Positions 45,876-54,530 of a DNA stretch of 54,530 nucleotides are shown in pieces. This DNA is from a virus. Made by a program: the position numbers and the translations under genes. The first letter of the stretch is position 1. Each line of letters begins with the position of its first letter. The stretch lies in IMG/VR virus record IMGVR_UViG_3300046530_000360, positions 1 through 54,530 of that record; one strand, written 5' to 3'. The notes under the pieces are model-generated. The model did no database searches and was not told the DNA's origin. It saw only the letters and a program-made list of their open reading frames with translations.

Positions 45876-46469
45876 ATGAGCGCCGTTACCGACAATGGCA
45901 TGACCAGAATTCTACTCTCTGGAAGTCTCGCGAAGGCATGCGGCCGGGAGCACTTCAAGAAGCTCGAAACAGGCACGGCCAAAGAAGCTTTCGGCGCGCT
46001 CAAGCATACCGTCCCTGGGTTCGAAGGCTTCATCCGCGACTCGGCTCGGAAAGGCCAGCGATATGCCATTTTCCGCAACCGTGAAAATGTCGGCGAAGAC
46101 AGGTTCACCATGAGCGGGACGACCGAGATCCGTATCGTCCCGGTCATATCCGGCAGCAAGAACAGCGGCCTATTTCAAACCATCTTGGGCGTCGTACTGA
46201 TCGTTGCCTCATTCATTCCTGGCTTCCAGGCGCTGATGCCAGTCGGTATCGCCATGACTCTCGGCGGCGTCGTGCAGATGCTATCGCCTGTGCCCAAAGC
46301 AGCTAGCCAGCAAGAGCAGGCAAGCAGCGAGAACAAGCCCAGCTACCTATTCAATGGCGCGTTCAACTCGACGCAACAAGGCCTCCCAGTGCCTGTTGTT
46401 TATGGGCGGATGCTGGTTGGCTCCAGCGTTGTAGCCGTCGGCACATGGGCAGAGGCGATCCCCGCATGA
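45876..46469 (+). CDS. Tail assembly protein, lambda I-like
   Basis: 197 aa. LAKACGREHFKKLETGTAKE, then two hydrophobic stretches (FQTILGVVLIVASFIPGF, LMPVGIAMTLGGVVQML) and YLFNGAFNSTQQGLPVPVVY GRM, all typical of gpI. ATGA overlap with J. Confidence 0.9.
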   Translation: MSAVTDNGMTRILLSGSLAKACGREHFKKLETGTAKEAFGALKHTVPGFEGFIRDSARKGQRYAIFRNRENVGEDRFTMSGTTEIRIVPVISGSKNSGLFQTILGVVLIVASFIPGFQALMPVGIAMTLGGVVQMLSPVPKAASQQEQASSENKPSYLFNGAFNSTQQGLPVPVVYGRMLVGSSVVAVGTWAEAIPA

Positions 46470-49400
46470 GCGAAATAATTGTTGGTCGAAAGGGTGGCGG
46501 AAAGGGTGGCGGCAGTGGTGGCAGCTCCGCGCGCACTCCAGTGGAGGCGCCTGACAGCCTGCGCTCGCGTCAACATGTAAAGGTGATGCATGCGATATCG
46601 GAAGGGGAGATCGATGGAATCGAGGGGCTTTTCCAAGGGGTCTTCTTCGATGATGTGCCCCTCCAGAACCCAGACGGCACCATCAACTTCCCCGGGTTCG
46701 AGTTCGACTGGCGTCCAGGCACTCAATGGCAGTCGTACATGCCGATCACCAGCTTGGAGGCTGAGCAGTCCGTTGGCGTGGAGATGCGTTCGCTGATTGC
46801 GATCGAGCGCGCGATCACTGATACCGATGTTGATGCTGTGCGTATCACCGTCAGCACACCGCAGTTGTCTGAGCAAAACCTATCGAACGGCGACACCACT
46901 GGGTCCACCGCGAGCTTCCGAATCGAAGGGAAGCTCGGTACTGGTGGCTGGTATCAGCTGTGCGGTGACCTGACGATCACCGGCAAGACCATGAGCCGCA
47001 CCCAGTTCTCGTATTATGTGCGGCTGCCGGTCTCCGGCGGCCTTCCTCGATATGTCAGGCTCACCCGGTTATCACCTGACTCGGGCAGTTCGGCCATTCA
47101 AAATAGGACCTTCTTCGACAGCGTGACCTTGCTGTGGGATGAAAAACTTCGTTATCCGAATACCGCAATCGCGGCCATCTCGATCGATGCGCAGCAGTTT
47201 TCCAGCATCCCACGCGCTGCGTTTCTGATCCGCGGCATCAAGGTTCTGGTCCCGAGCAACTACAACGCAGCTACCAGGGCCTATGCCGGCTCATGGAATG
47301 GCACATTCATCCGCGCCTGGACAGACAACCCAGCGTGGATCTGGTACGACATGCTCACCAATACCCGCTATGGGTTGGGGGGCTTGCTTGACTCGACGCT
47401 GGTCGACAAGTACGCGCTTTATAGCATCGCCCAGTTTTGCGATGCCTTTGTTCCCGACGGCTACGGTGGGTACGAGCCGCGCTTTACCTGCAACCTGGCG
47501 CTGACTACCCAGCAGGATGCCTGGAAGCTGGTCAATGACATGGTGTCGGTGTTCAGGGCGATCTGTTTCTGGGCCGGCGGTACGTTGACGGCAGTACAGG
47601 ATGCTCCTCGGTCAAGTCGCTACCTGTTCAACAACTCAAACATCGTTGGGGGGGATTTCAACTACCAGTCGGTCGCCTCTGATCAGCGCTTCAATGTTGC
47701 CTCGGTGACCTGGAACGACCCACTGCAGCAGTACAAGCAGACGGTCGAGATCGTCGAACGTCCGGAGCTTATCGCGAAGTGGGGGAGGATTCAGCAGAGC
47801 GACGTTGTAGCCGTAGGGTGTGCCTCCCGAGGCCAGGCTCGTCGTCTGGGGCGCTGGCTCCTCTATGCAGAAAGCGAGGCGGTGACGTTTGCCGTGGGTG
47901 CCGACGGCGCTATTCCGCATCCTGGCGATATCATCGACATTGCCGACGCCAATCGGGCCGGTGCTAGAAACGGGGGGCGACTGCTGGCTGGCAGCACAGC
48001 CTCTTCGCTGCTCTTGGACGCACCAATAGGCCTGGCCGGCAGTGGAGTGGTGGGCGTGGTGATGGCGGACGGTTCCTATGCGACTGCGACTGTCACCGTG
48101 GGGGCTGGTGCGACATCGATCACAGTGTCTCCGCCACTGGCTTCCGCTCCGTTGGCCTCGGCGCCGTGGTCGTTCTCGACCGCAGCACTGGAGACGCAGA
48201 AGTTCCGCGTGGTCGGTATCAGCGAAGGCGACGATGGAACTTATGCCATCAATGCTGTGGCGTTTGATCCTGACAAGTTCAATGAAGTCGAGTTTGGCAC
48301 GCCAGACGTCGACAATCCGATCAGCGCCATCAACCTCGGCAAGCCTGACACCGTTGGGCAGATGATCTTCCTCGAGTCGCTATATGACACAGGGACCGGG
48401 TTGGCTGCGGCGCGCCTGTCGGTCAGCTGGACGCAACCGGCTCGCGCCATGCGCTACCAGGTTGAAGTCATGAAGCCTGGTGGGAACTGGGAATACGTGG
48501 CGGAGATTTCGACGCCAACGATCGATTTCGATTCGGCATCCTCAGGTCTTTGGTCTGTTCGGGTTACGCCGAAATCGGTGCTCGGGCTGGCGGGGCCTTC
48601 AACCATACAGATCTACAACGCGCAGGCACTCCTGGCGCCACCTTCGGCATTGATCGGATTGCGACTCGATGTGATCAGCAGCGTGGCGACACTGGCATGG
48701 GACTCAGTCCCTGAGCTGGACGTGAAGCTGGGGGGCAGTATCAATGTCCGGCACGCGCGCAACACTTCTGCGGCCTGGGATGCGGCATTGCCATTGACCG
48801 AAGTGGCTGGCCGGTCAACGTCGGCCGTTGTGGCGCTATTGCCTGGTAAGTACCTGGCCCGTGCTGTTGACTCCTCCGGTATCGGCGGCCCGATCACCGA
48901 AGTCTGGTCGGATGCGCAGGTTCCACTACCGGCTAATGTGTTGGTGACACTTGCCGAGTCGCCATCCTTCACGGGTGTCGCAGTTAATGCGGCAGCGTCA
49001 GGCGGAGTCTTGAAGATGACCGGCGCCGGCTACATAGATGATGTACCAGACATCGATGCACTTCTTGGAGAGATCGACAAGTTCGGCGGGTCAATGCTTT
49101 CGGCGACGTACAGTTTTTCCGCGCCAACCGATCTCGGATACATCTATGACTGCACGCTGACTGCTGATGTTGAGGCTTTGCTTTATGACGATGGAACCTA
49201 CATCGACACGATTGCAGACTTCGATTCGGTCATCAGTATTGATGGTGATCCGCCCAATGGTGCATCGCTGTCGCTGTGGGTTCGAACCTCGGACGTATCG
49301 CCTGCGGTTTGGTCGGCATGGAAGCCGTTTGTCGTCGGTGACTACCGAGCTCGTCAGTTCGACTTCCAGTTGCGCGGCTCCGTACAGCTGACTACGAACT

Positions 49401-49675
49401 GGATCGACGTCACGAAGCTGGAAGTCATGATCGACATGCCAGATCGCATCGAGAGCGGTAACGATATTGCGGTGCCGATTGGCGGCCTGACCATCACCTA
49501 TACACCTCCGTTCAATGCCTCTCCTGCGGTCAGCCTGACCGCGCAAAGCCTTTCGCCTGGCGATTACTTCGATGTGTCCGGCAAGACCGCCGCGGGTTTC
49601 ACGGTTTTCATTCGCAACTCCAGCGGGACTGCTAAGTCAGGCTGTTCGATTGACTACATTTCAAAGGGATACTGA
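46466..49675 (+). CDS. J: Central tail fibre/host-specificity protein, lambda J-like
   Basis: 1069 aa from ATG 46466. Gly-rich start (RKGGGKGGGSGGSS), then the conserved J body (AISEGEIDGIEGLFQGVFFD, NTRYGLGGLLDSTLVDKYAL, FRAICFWAGGTLTAVQDAPR), fibronectin III-like segments (about 650-850) and a receptor-binding C-terminus that is variable between phages. Determines adsorption to the cell surface. Confidence 0.93.
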   Translation: MSEIIVGRKGGGKGGGSGGSSARTPVEAPDSLRSRQHVKVMHAISEGEIDGIEGLFQGVFFDDVPLQNPDGTINFPGFEFDWRPGTQWQSYMPITSLEAEQSVGVEMRSLIAIERAITDTDVDAVRITVSTPQLSEQNLSNGDTTGSTASFRIEGKLGTGGWYQLCGDLTITGKTMSRTQFSYYVRLPVSGGLPRYVRLTRLSPDSGSSAIQNRTFFDSVTLLWDEKLRYPNTAIAAISIDAQQFSSIPRAAFLIRGIKVLVPSNYNAATRAYAGSWNGTFIRAWTDNPAWIWYDMLTNTRYGLGGLLDSTLVDKYALYSIAQFCDAFVPDGYGGYEPRFTCNLALTTQQDAWKLVNDMVSVFRAICFWAGGTLTAVQDAPRSSRYLFNNSNIVGGDFNYQSVASDQRFNVASVTWNDPLQQYKQTVEIVERPELIAKWGRIQQSDVVAVGCASRGQARRLGRWLLYAESEAVTFAVGADGAIPHPGDIIDIADANRAGARNGGRLLAGSTASSLLLDAPIGLAGSGVVGVVMADGSYATATVTVGAGATSITVSPPLASAPLASAPWSFSTAALETQKFRVVGISEGDDGTYAINAVAFDPDKFNEVEFGTPDVDNPISAINLGKPDTVGQMIFLESLYDTGTGLAAARLSVSWTQPARAMRYQVEVMKPGGNWEYVAEISTPTIDFDSASSGLWSVRVTPKSVLGLAGPSTIQIYNAQALLAPPSALIGLRLDVISSVATLAWDSVPELDVKLGGSINVRHARNTSAAWDAALPLTEVAGRSTSAVVALLPGKYLARAVDSSGIGGPITEVWSDAQVPLPANVLVTLAESPSFTGVAVNAAASGGVLKMTGAGYIDDVPDIDALLGEIDKFGGSMLSATYSFSAPTDLGYIYDCTLTADVEALLYDDGTYIDTIADFDSVISIDGDPPNGASLSLWVRTSDVSPAVWSAWKPFVVGDYRARQFDFQLRGSVQLTTNWIDVTKLEVMIDMPDRIESGNDIAVPIGGLTITYTPPFNASPAVSLTAQSLSPGDYFDVSGKTAAGFTVFIRNSSGTAKSGCSIDYISKGY

Positions 49676-49678
49676 CTT

Positions 49679-50836
49679 ATGTCGCAACATGATATGACGC
49701 TGGATAATGCATCCGGCCTGGGGTTCAGGAATGATGCGAACTCTGCTCTTCAGGCGTTGGCTTCGCAGAGCAGCGGAGCCTCGGCGCCAAGCCCTACCTT
49801 TCCGTGCCAGGTGTGGGGCGATACTGGCACCGGACGCCTAAAGCAGCGCAATAGCGCAAACTCGGCATGGTTGGATATGGGTCCACTGGATGCACCTCTT
49901 CGTGACGCTGCGAGTCAGGGCGAGTTCGTCGCCGACACTGGGACGGCGAATGCCTACGTGTGCAATTTTGTTCCGGCCATAACCGCCCGAAGTGAGGCTA
50001 CGCCGATCCGCTTCAAGGCTTCCAATGCTAATACGGGCGCCTGCACCATCAATGATGGCGTAGGTGTTGTTGCGTTGGTTGGTGTCTCTCATGCTGCTCT
50101 ACAGGGAGGGGAGATTGTCGCCAACGGTATTGCCTGGATTCAGTGGAACAGCTCAGTTGGTGGTGGATCCTACGTGCTGCTGTTTTGTACTGGAGCCGCT
50201 GTCCTTAGAGTGCTTTCTAGATTTACGTCCAGCGGAAGTTTTACCGCGCCTGCCACAGGAACTTACTACCTCAGCGGGGTGGCGCCTGGTGGGGGTGGTG
50301 GTGCAGGGTCTAGCGGATCTTCCGGTTGCGCGTCAGGTGGTAGCGGCGGCGGAGCAGGGCAGTCTGTGATCCGTGTTCCCGTAAGTCTTACGGTTGGTCA
50401 GGTTATTTCAATCACCATGGGTTCAGCTGGGGCAGGTGGCGCTACCAGTCAAGGCTCTGGCGGATCTGGCGGCAGTCTTCAGGTCGGCTCTTCCGGCTCA
50501 ATTCTCAATCTTGCTGGTGGGACTGGAGGTGCGGGAGGCACTAACATCAACGGCACCTCACCTGGTGCATTTGGCGGCGCAGGTTATCCAAATGGCGGAG
50601 ATGCCAATGATGTTGCCAATAACGTTGCTGGTGGCGGCGGAGGTAGCGGCGCTAGTGGACCGTTCGGTGGAGGCGGTCCATCCGGGAGAAATGGAACAAC
50701 TGCTGGTCATGTTGGTTCGGCTGCGTATGGATTCGGAGCAGGAGGTGGCGGGGGTGGCGGTTACTACACAGCTGGATCCGGGACGTTTGGTGCAGGTGGT
50801 GCCGGGGCTCCCGGCTTTCTAACTATTGAAAGGTGA
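49679..50836 (+). CDS. Glycine-rich tail tip adhesin-like protein
   Basis: 385 aa. The N-terminal half is a small fibre module (LDNASGLGFRNDANSALQAL); from about 205 on it is dominated by Gly-rich loops (GGGGGAGSSGSSG, GGTGGAGGTNING, GAGGGGGGGYY) ending in FLTIER. Polyglycine-rich layers of this kind build T-even gp38-type adhesin tips. The Gly motifs are where specificity is expected to reside. Confidence 0.72.
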   Translation: MSQHDMTLDNASGLGFRNDANSALQALASQSSGASAPSPTFPCQVWGDTGTGRLKQRNSANSAWLDMGPLDAPLRDAASQGEFVADTGTANAYVCNFVPAITARSEATPIRFKASNANTGACTINDGVGVVALVGVSHAALQGGEIVANGIAWIQWNSSVGGGSYVLLFCTGAAVLRVLSRFTSSGSFTAPATGTYYLSGVAPGGGGGAGSSGSSGCASGGSGGGAGQSVIRVPVSLTVGQVISITMGSAGAGGATSQGSGGSGGSLQVGSSGSILNLAGGTGGAGGTNINGTSPGAFGGAGYPNGGDANDVANNVAGGGGGSGASGPFGGGGPSGRNGTTAGHVGSAAYGFGAGGGGGGGYYTAGSGTFGAGGAGAPGFLTIER

Positions 50837-50841
50837 CCGAT

Positions 50842-51246
50842 ATGGGTACTTATGCTGTTGTTGACCTTGCGACAAACGTTGTCATCAACATGATTGATTG
50901 GGACGGTAATCCGGGATGGGCGCCGGAAGAAGGGCAAATCGTCATCGAGTCTTACACTGCGACAATGGGCTGGCTGTATGTAGACGGCCAGCTCGTCGCC
51001 CCTCCGCCGCCACCGGTAATTCCGCCGACTCCGGAAGAGATAGCCGCCACCAATACTGCATATCAGAATGTCCTAATCTATCAGGCGTCACAAGCCATGG
51101 CGCCAGTTCTGGTGTCGCTTCAGCTTGGCGATGCCACTGATGATGAAACAGTAGTTGCCAGGGCTTGGCAAAGTTACTACCGGGCGCTGAAAAGCGTCGA
51201 TGTTACCGTAATTAACCCAGACTGGCCGCTACCGCCAACACAGTAA
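50842..51246 (+). CDS. Tail fibre assembly/chaperone-like protein
   Basis: 134 aa. N-terminal YAVVDLATNVVINMIDWDGN and WLYVDGQLVAPPPPP followed by a helical end with WQSYYRALKSV and INPDWPLPP. This layout (small beta domain, proline linker, four-helix tail) is common in fibre assembly proteins. ATG 50842 with AAAGGTG upstream is preferred; GTG 50833 is also in frame. Confidence 0.72.
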   Translation: MGTYAVVDLATNVVINMIDWDGNPGWAPEEGQIVIESYTATMGWLYVDGQLVAPPPPPVIPPTPEEIAATNTAYQNVLIYQASQAMAPVLVSLQLGDATDDETVVARAWQSYYRALKSVDVTVINPDWPLPPTQ

Positions 51247-51287
51247 TAAAACAAAATTCGTATGGCTTTTCGTGCAGAGATATTTGG

Positions 51288-51321
51288 CACAATGGCGTAA
51301 ATAAGCATGTACGCTATTGTG
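51288..51321. terminator. Hairpin between convergent genes
   Basis: CACAATGGCGT (51288-51298) pairs with ACGCTATTGTG (51311-51321) through one G-U. It separates the fibre-assembly gene from the oppositely oriented glycosyltransferase gene, so it may end both transcripts; T tracts are weak. Confidence 0.5.
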
Positions 51322-51322
51322 T

Positions 51323-52678
51323 CTATTTGTTCCTGGATAGAACCAAAATGCTGTCACACATAGCATGGATAGTGAATTTTCTTTCTGGCATGAAATACTC
51401 GCCTCGCACAGCGGTTAGGTTTCTTGATGATGAAAAAATTACATCTGCGTCGTGAGGGATGTTGTAGAATTTTGTTTTTTCGGTATCAGTGAATATTAGG
51501 TTAACGTCAGCATTATTGAAAACATATGCTGGCGCAATTTCTGAAGCTCTCGCTTTAAGGCATTCGAAGATTTTATCCCTGTTTGCAAGTATGCGAATTT
51601 GTTCTGACTTTTGATAAATGAAGTCGCTTATCAATGGTGCTTGCAGATAAGCGTTTGAGGCGATGCAAATTAATATAACGCACTCGATATGTTTTGTTTT
51701 TCCATCTTCCGCAACTTTCCCTGCTAGGGAAATAACAATCGGTATGATTGGAAACCAGTACCAGCCGTAGCCGTTATCATTCATCGAGTTCATGGCGAGA
51801 AAGGCTGCTGCCGTTGCTGAAAATAACAATGCTTGTCGCCAGCTGGATATGAGCAGATAAACAAAAAACAAACATAATGGAATAAACTTTAGGCTGAAGT
51901 TGAGTATTCCTCCAGAGTAAGCAATATCCCATTCCCAGCGATCAAGAAACAGGGTTTTGTTAATTGCGTCGGCAAGCGGCACGCCCACAGGATTTGCGGA
52001 CAAGCTGGACATAGTCTTAAGAGCTTGAATTATTGGGGGGTAGGCGATGAATACTGCCGCAATAAATGCCGCAGATATAGGCAGGATCGATCTAATTTTT
52101 TGCTCCGTGCTGAGATTGCTTGAAAAGGCGAACGTTAGCGCGAAAAAAACCAGTGCTGGCAGAGCTGTGATTTTGATTCCGACAGCCAGGCCTAGCGCTA
52201 TCGCTGCACCTACGAGGCGCTTGCGGTCATAGAGATATAGCGCTACCGCTACAAGGAACATTGCTGGTATTTCTGGAGCTACCAGCTTTCCGCCCCACCA
52301 TGCAGCCGGCATGGTAAGCCAAAGACAAAACGCAATAGACTTATGCGTATGGCTCTTTATTGTTTTGATTGCCAAGTATGGCGTTGCGAGAAACATTGCT
52401 AGCGTGAACAGCCTTGCTATAAATGCTCCTCCACTCAGCTTAAGCAGAATCCAATATAGCGATCCGTATAGCTGAGATGTTGGCTCTGTTATAAAGCTCC
52501 AGTAGCTTGTAAGCCTAGCTACTGCGAGGAATATTTGCTCGTCCGTGACTAGCGAGTCGGAATGAAGGAAAATATAGGAAGTATAAATAGCCCAAGCCAA
52601 GAATAAAGATGTAGCCGGTTTTGATATTGCTGTTGTCAGTTCGCGCTTCGCTGATGTGCATATATTTGAGTAGAGCAT
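51323..52678 (-). CDS. GT-C-type membrane glycosyltransferase (conversion gene)
   Basis: 451 aa from ATG 52678 (AAAGGA upstream). About ten membrane spans; the first outer loop carries D46-E47 (SDSLVTDEQIF), the acidic motif of GT-C enzymes that use lipid-linked sugars. Further marks include PAAWWGGKLVAPEIPAM, NPVGVPLADAINKT and a soluble C-terminus. The gene is visibly AT-richer than its neighbours and runs against the late operon, between fibre assembly and endolysin. This fits a serotype-converting moron acting on O-antigen. The sugar is unknown. Confidence 0.7.
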   Translation of the reverse strand: MLYSNICTSAKRELTTAISKPATSLFLAWAIYTSYIFLHSDSLVTDEQIFLAVARLTSYWSFITEPTSQLYGSLYWILLKLSGGAFIARLFTLAMFLATPYLAIKTIKSHTHKSIAFCLWLTMPAAWWGGKLVAPEIPAMFLVAVALYLYDRKRLVGAAIALGLAVGIKITALPALVFFALTFAFSSNLSTEQKIRSILPISAAFIAAVFIAYPPIIQALKTMSSLSANPVGVPLADAINKTLFLDRWEWDIAYSGGILNFSLKFIPLCLFFVYLLISSWRQALLFSATAAAFLAMNSMNDNGYGWYWFPIIPIVISLAGKVAEDGKTKHIECVILICIASNAYLQAPLISDFIYQKSEQIRILANRDKIFECLKARASEIAPAYVFNNADVNLIFTDTEKTKFYNIPHDADVIFSSSRNLTAVRGEYFMPERKFTIHAMCDSILVLSRNK

Positions 52679-52749
52679 TATAAGTCCTTTTTGAGGACGG
52701 CGATGATGCCAATATTTGTTTATGATGTCACGCAACCCTGGAGATTCAC

Positions 52750-53301
52750 ATGACAATCACCGCGCAGCAGCTGCTGCAGATCCTCCCGAACGCCGGCAAA
52801 CAAGCCGGCGTTTTTGCGTCTGCGTTGAATTTGGCGATGGACCGCTACCAGATCAACACCCGGTTGCGGATGGCAGCGTTTATTGCCCAGGTCGGGCATG
52901 AGTCTGGCCAGTTCAACTGGGTGAAGGAGCTCGGCGGTGACCAGTACCTGAGCAAGTACGACACCGGCACACTGGCCAAGCGCCTGGGCAATACGCCTGA
53001 GGCTGACGGCGACGGGCAGAAGTACCGCGGACGCGGCCTGATTCAGATCACCGGGCATGACAACTACTTGGCGTGCAGCAAGGCGCTATTCGGTGACGAT
53101 CGACTGCTGCGTACGCCTGAGCTGCTCGAGCAGGCCGAGTGGGCGGCGAAGTCGGCGGCGTGGTACTGGAACTCGCGAAACATCAACGCGCCGGCCGATG
53201 TCGGGGATTTCGAACTGGTCACCCGGCGCATCAATGGCGGCCTGAATGGCCTGGCTGAGCGCAAGGCCTTCTACGAAACCGCGCTGAAGGTGCTGGCATG
53301 A
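52750..53301 (+). CDS. Endolysin, GH19 chitinase-like muramidase
   Basis: 183 aa. GH19 signatures: FIAQVGHESGQFNWVKELGG with probable catalytic Glu51 and Glu60, then YRGRGLIQITGHDNY and VTRRINGGLNGLAER. It degrades peptidoglycan at lysis. No signal peptide, so export depends on a holin. The only lytic enzyme seen; followed at once by Rz. Confidence 0.93.
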   Translation: MTITAQQLLQILPNAGKQAGVFASALNLAMDRYQINTRLRMAAFIAQVGHESGQFNWVKELGGDQYLSKYDTGTLAKRLGNTPEADGDGQKYRGRGLIQITGHDNYLACSKALFGDDRLLRTPELLEQAEWAAKSAAWYWNSRNINAPADVGDFELVTRRINGGLNGLAERKAFYETALKVLA

Positions 53302-53813
53302 CTTCCATCTGGCTGCGGATCCTTCCTTATATAGCCGCGCTGGCGTTGGTGGTTGGCGCGCTGTTCGGCGCCTATCACCATGGCGTGACGGTCACAGATG
53401 CCAAATGGCAGGGCGACTGGAATGCCCGAGATACCCGAGACGCAGAGGCAAAGGCGCTGAATGAGGCCGCCGAGCGTGCCAAAGAGCAAACCCGTCAACT
53501 CTCCATCAACAAGGCGATTCAAGATGGCCAACAGATCATTGACCAAGCAACTGCTGATGCTGCAGCTGCTCGCGCTTCTGCTGACAGCCTGCGCGGGGCA
53601 GCCGACGCCCTTGCCGCTCGCCTCGCAGCCAGTCAAGCCAGCGGCAATTCCTGCACTGCCGCCGCAAGCCAGGCAGCTACCCGCACCGCAATGGTGCTTG
53701 CCGACGTGCTCAAGCGCGCTGACCAGCGAGCGGGCGAATTGGCTGAAGTTGCTGACCAAGCCAGAGCCCGGGGAGTGACCTGCGAGCAGGCGTATGATGG
53801 GCTCGGTAAGTGA
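53298..53813 (+). CDS. Rz: Rz-like inner-membrane spanin
   Basis: 171 aa. One N-terminal membrane anchor (ILPYIAALALVVGALFGAYH) and a periplasmic coiled coil (ARDTRDAEAKALNEAAERAK) of the DUF2514 type. ATGA overlap with the endolysin. Partner of the nested Rz1. Confidence 0.88.
   Translation: MTSIWLRILPYIAALALVVGALFGAYHHGVTVTDAKWQGDWNARDTRDAEAKALNEAAERAKEQTRQLSINKAIQDGQQIIDQATADAAAARASADSLRGAADALAARLAASQASGNSCTAAASQAATRTAMVLADVLKRADQRAGELAEVADQARARGVTCEQAYDGLGK
53524..53778 (+). CDS. Rz1: Rz1-like outer-membrane spanin, nested in Rz
   Basis: 84 aa wholly inside Rz in the +1 frame. Lipoprotein signal MANRSLTKQLLMLQLLALLL with lipobox LTAC and Cys23, then a Pro-rich mature part (GQPTPLPLASQPVKPAAIPA). 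The C-terminus has LTSERANWLKLLTKPEPGE, like longer Pseudomonas Rz1 proteins. An earlier in-frame ATG (53461) adds no signal and is rejected. Confidence 0.85.
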   Translation: MANRSLTKQLLMLQLLALLLTACAGQPTPLPLASQPVKPAAIPALPPQARQLPAPQWCLPTCSSALTSERANWLKLLTKPEPGE

Positions 53814-53846
53814 TGGGGGAAATTTGGTGCAACGATTCCCCCAAAT
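53813..53846. promoter_or_regulatory. Candidate integrase arm-type sites, right arm
   Basis: ATGGGGGAAAT (53813-53823) and inverted ATTCCCCCAAAT (53835-53846), matching the boxes near attL. The remaining 53847-53936 holds no gene. Confidence 0.55.
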
Positions 53847-53936
53847 GATGTGGAGTGACGATGTGTCGGTATGCGTCGAAAGTGAGGGTCTGAAGGGGGT
53901 CGCTGGAAGTGCTGCCAATGATCATTGAGGGCGAAA

Positions 53937-54001
53937 ACGGATTCGAAATCCGTTGTACCTTCACCGGTACCTAGGGTTCGAATCCCTATCTCTCCGCCAT
54001 A
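53937..54001 (+). repeat. attR core (65-bp direct repeat)
   Basis: Identical to 208-272. Here the 3' half of tRNA-Ser is not joined to a 5' half, so it is a silent fragment that marks the host end of the original gene. Confidence 0.96.
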
Positions 54002-54006
54002 CATAG

Positions 54007-54041
54007 AAAAGCCCCGTAGATGAAAATCTACGGGGCTTTTT
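54007..54041 (+). terminator. Original host terminator of tRNA-Ser
   Basis: AAAGCCCCGTAGA/TCTACGGGGCTTT followed by TT. Displaced from its tRNA by the prophage. The following 54042-54338 shows no gene and no clear promoter. Confidence 0.85.
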
Positions 54042-54338
54042 CGTTTGCGCAGTTTTTTTCATCGGGCCACTTTCGCGTCCGTCCCGCTTTTTCCCCAAGT
54101 TTTTGGTGTCGGAAAAATCAGCACAACAGCGTAAGAAAGATATGTCCCCCCACAGGAAAAGTTACTCCGCCCAGTCGTTCTAATTACCGTCCCCCGTATT
54201 CATTGATCGTTTCGGCAATCAAGGTTTTTCCTTCGAAATATCCCCTGACATTGAAAGACGTTGCCGCAAAAATTCCTCATCTACTCTGGTTTCGCAGGTC
54301 TCTGATCTGTCGTAATCAGCCATCGCAAGGAGCGATCA

Positions 54339-54530
54339 ATGTACTTTGAGATTTACAGGCAAACCCGTGGCACCTCACAGACCGGCAAGGGCCAATGGCG
54401 CTGGCGTTTGCGGGCGGGGAATCATGAAACGATTGCCAGTGGGGAGGCTTACGTCAATAAGTCTGATTGCGTGCATGCCATTGGTTTGATCAAAGGGACT
54501 CAAGAGCAGACGCCGGTCAGGGAGATATAG
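54339..54530 (+). CDS. YegP-like DUF1508 protein (host)
   Basis: 63 aa. MYFEIYRQTRG, GQWRWRLRAGNHETIASGEA and a TPVREI end are the single DUF1508 repeat of YegP-like proteins, small conserved proteins of unknown function. AAGGAGCG lies 7-12 bases before the ATG. The first host gene beyond the prophage. Confidence 0.85.
   Translation: MYFEIYRQTRGTSQTGKGQWRWRLRAGNHETIASGEAYVNKSDCVHAIGLIKGTQEQTPVREI

Noticed and set aside
52676-52686. TATAAT-like -10 box on the minus strand before the glycosyltransferase.
   Set aside because: It overlaps the start codon itself, so it cannot serve as this gene's promoter.
1-54530. CRISPR arrays, insertion sequences, rRNA genes.
   Set aside because: No regularly spaced repeats, transposase frames or rRNA segments were seen in the window.

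Overview
The window holds one complete lambda-like (siphovirus) prophage of about 53.7 kb in a Pseudomonas-type chromosome, with a little host DNA at each end. The host assignment is inference from the moderately high GC, the tRNA-Ser(CGA) site and phage proteins that read like those of Pseudomonas temperate phages. The element lies between two copies of a 65-bp direct repeat (208-272 and 53937-54001) that is the 3' part of tRNA-Ser(CGA). The left copy completes a functional tRNA; the right copy is a 3' fragment followed by the old host terminator and a YegP/DUF1508-like gene.

Layout. (1) 316-1358: arm-type sites and the tyrosine integrase. (2) 1361-16651, all leftward: excisionase-like protein, many small unknown proteins, a PPP-type phosphatase, a YqaJ/lambda-Exo nuclease, RecT, a long coiled-coil protein, and three DUF1566-like proteins with hypervariable C-termini. 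A boxA-bearing leader (16652-16979) and a promoter PL at 16980-17008 precede this operon. (3) 16980-18795: immunity region with PL, a lipoprotein moron, a LexA/S24-type CI repressor, PR and a Cro-like protein. Four copies of one operator lie two at PL and two at PR. (4) 18824-26115: replication protein O-like (with iteron-like repeats inside it), DnaB-like helicase, NinB, NinG, small membrane proteins, a DUF5664 protein, a metallophosphoesterase and a Q-position gene. (5) 26136-26437: a near-consensus late promoter followed by three intrinsic terminators. (6) 26456-50836 and on to 51246: membrane proteins, terminase, portal, Mu F-like protein, scaffold, P22-type coat, connectors with an inserted tailspike, then a lambda-order tail module (tube, frameshifted chaperone, tape measure, M, L, K, I, J) and a glycine-rich tip protein. 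(7) 51323-53813: an AT-rich GT-C glycosyltransferase on the opposite strand, GH19 endolysin, and nested Rz/Rz1.

Most striking observation: the three DUF1566-like genes (5863-6474, 6552-7145, 15094-15672) end in nearly identical segments that differ only at the first two bases of codons ending in C or T. This is the signature of adenine-directed mutagenic retrohoming by a diversity-generating retroelement (DGR). A truncated Avd-like accessory gene sits beside two of them, but no reverse transcriptase or template repeat is present. The prophage therefore looks like an orphan multi-target DGR, either served in trans or a remnant whose core was replaced by an HNH-like gene.

Other points include a tRNA-like element inside a perfect 20-bp inverted repeat (16130-16273), two broken genes (a frameshift near 3772 and an in-frame amber at 27096), a -1 frameshift signal at 40462, and several cargo (moron) genes with their own signals.
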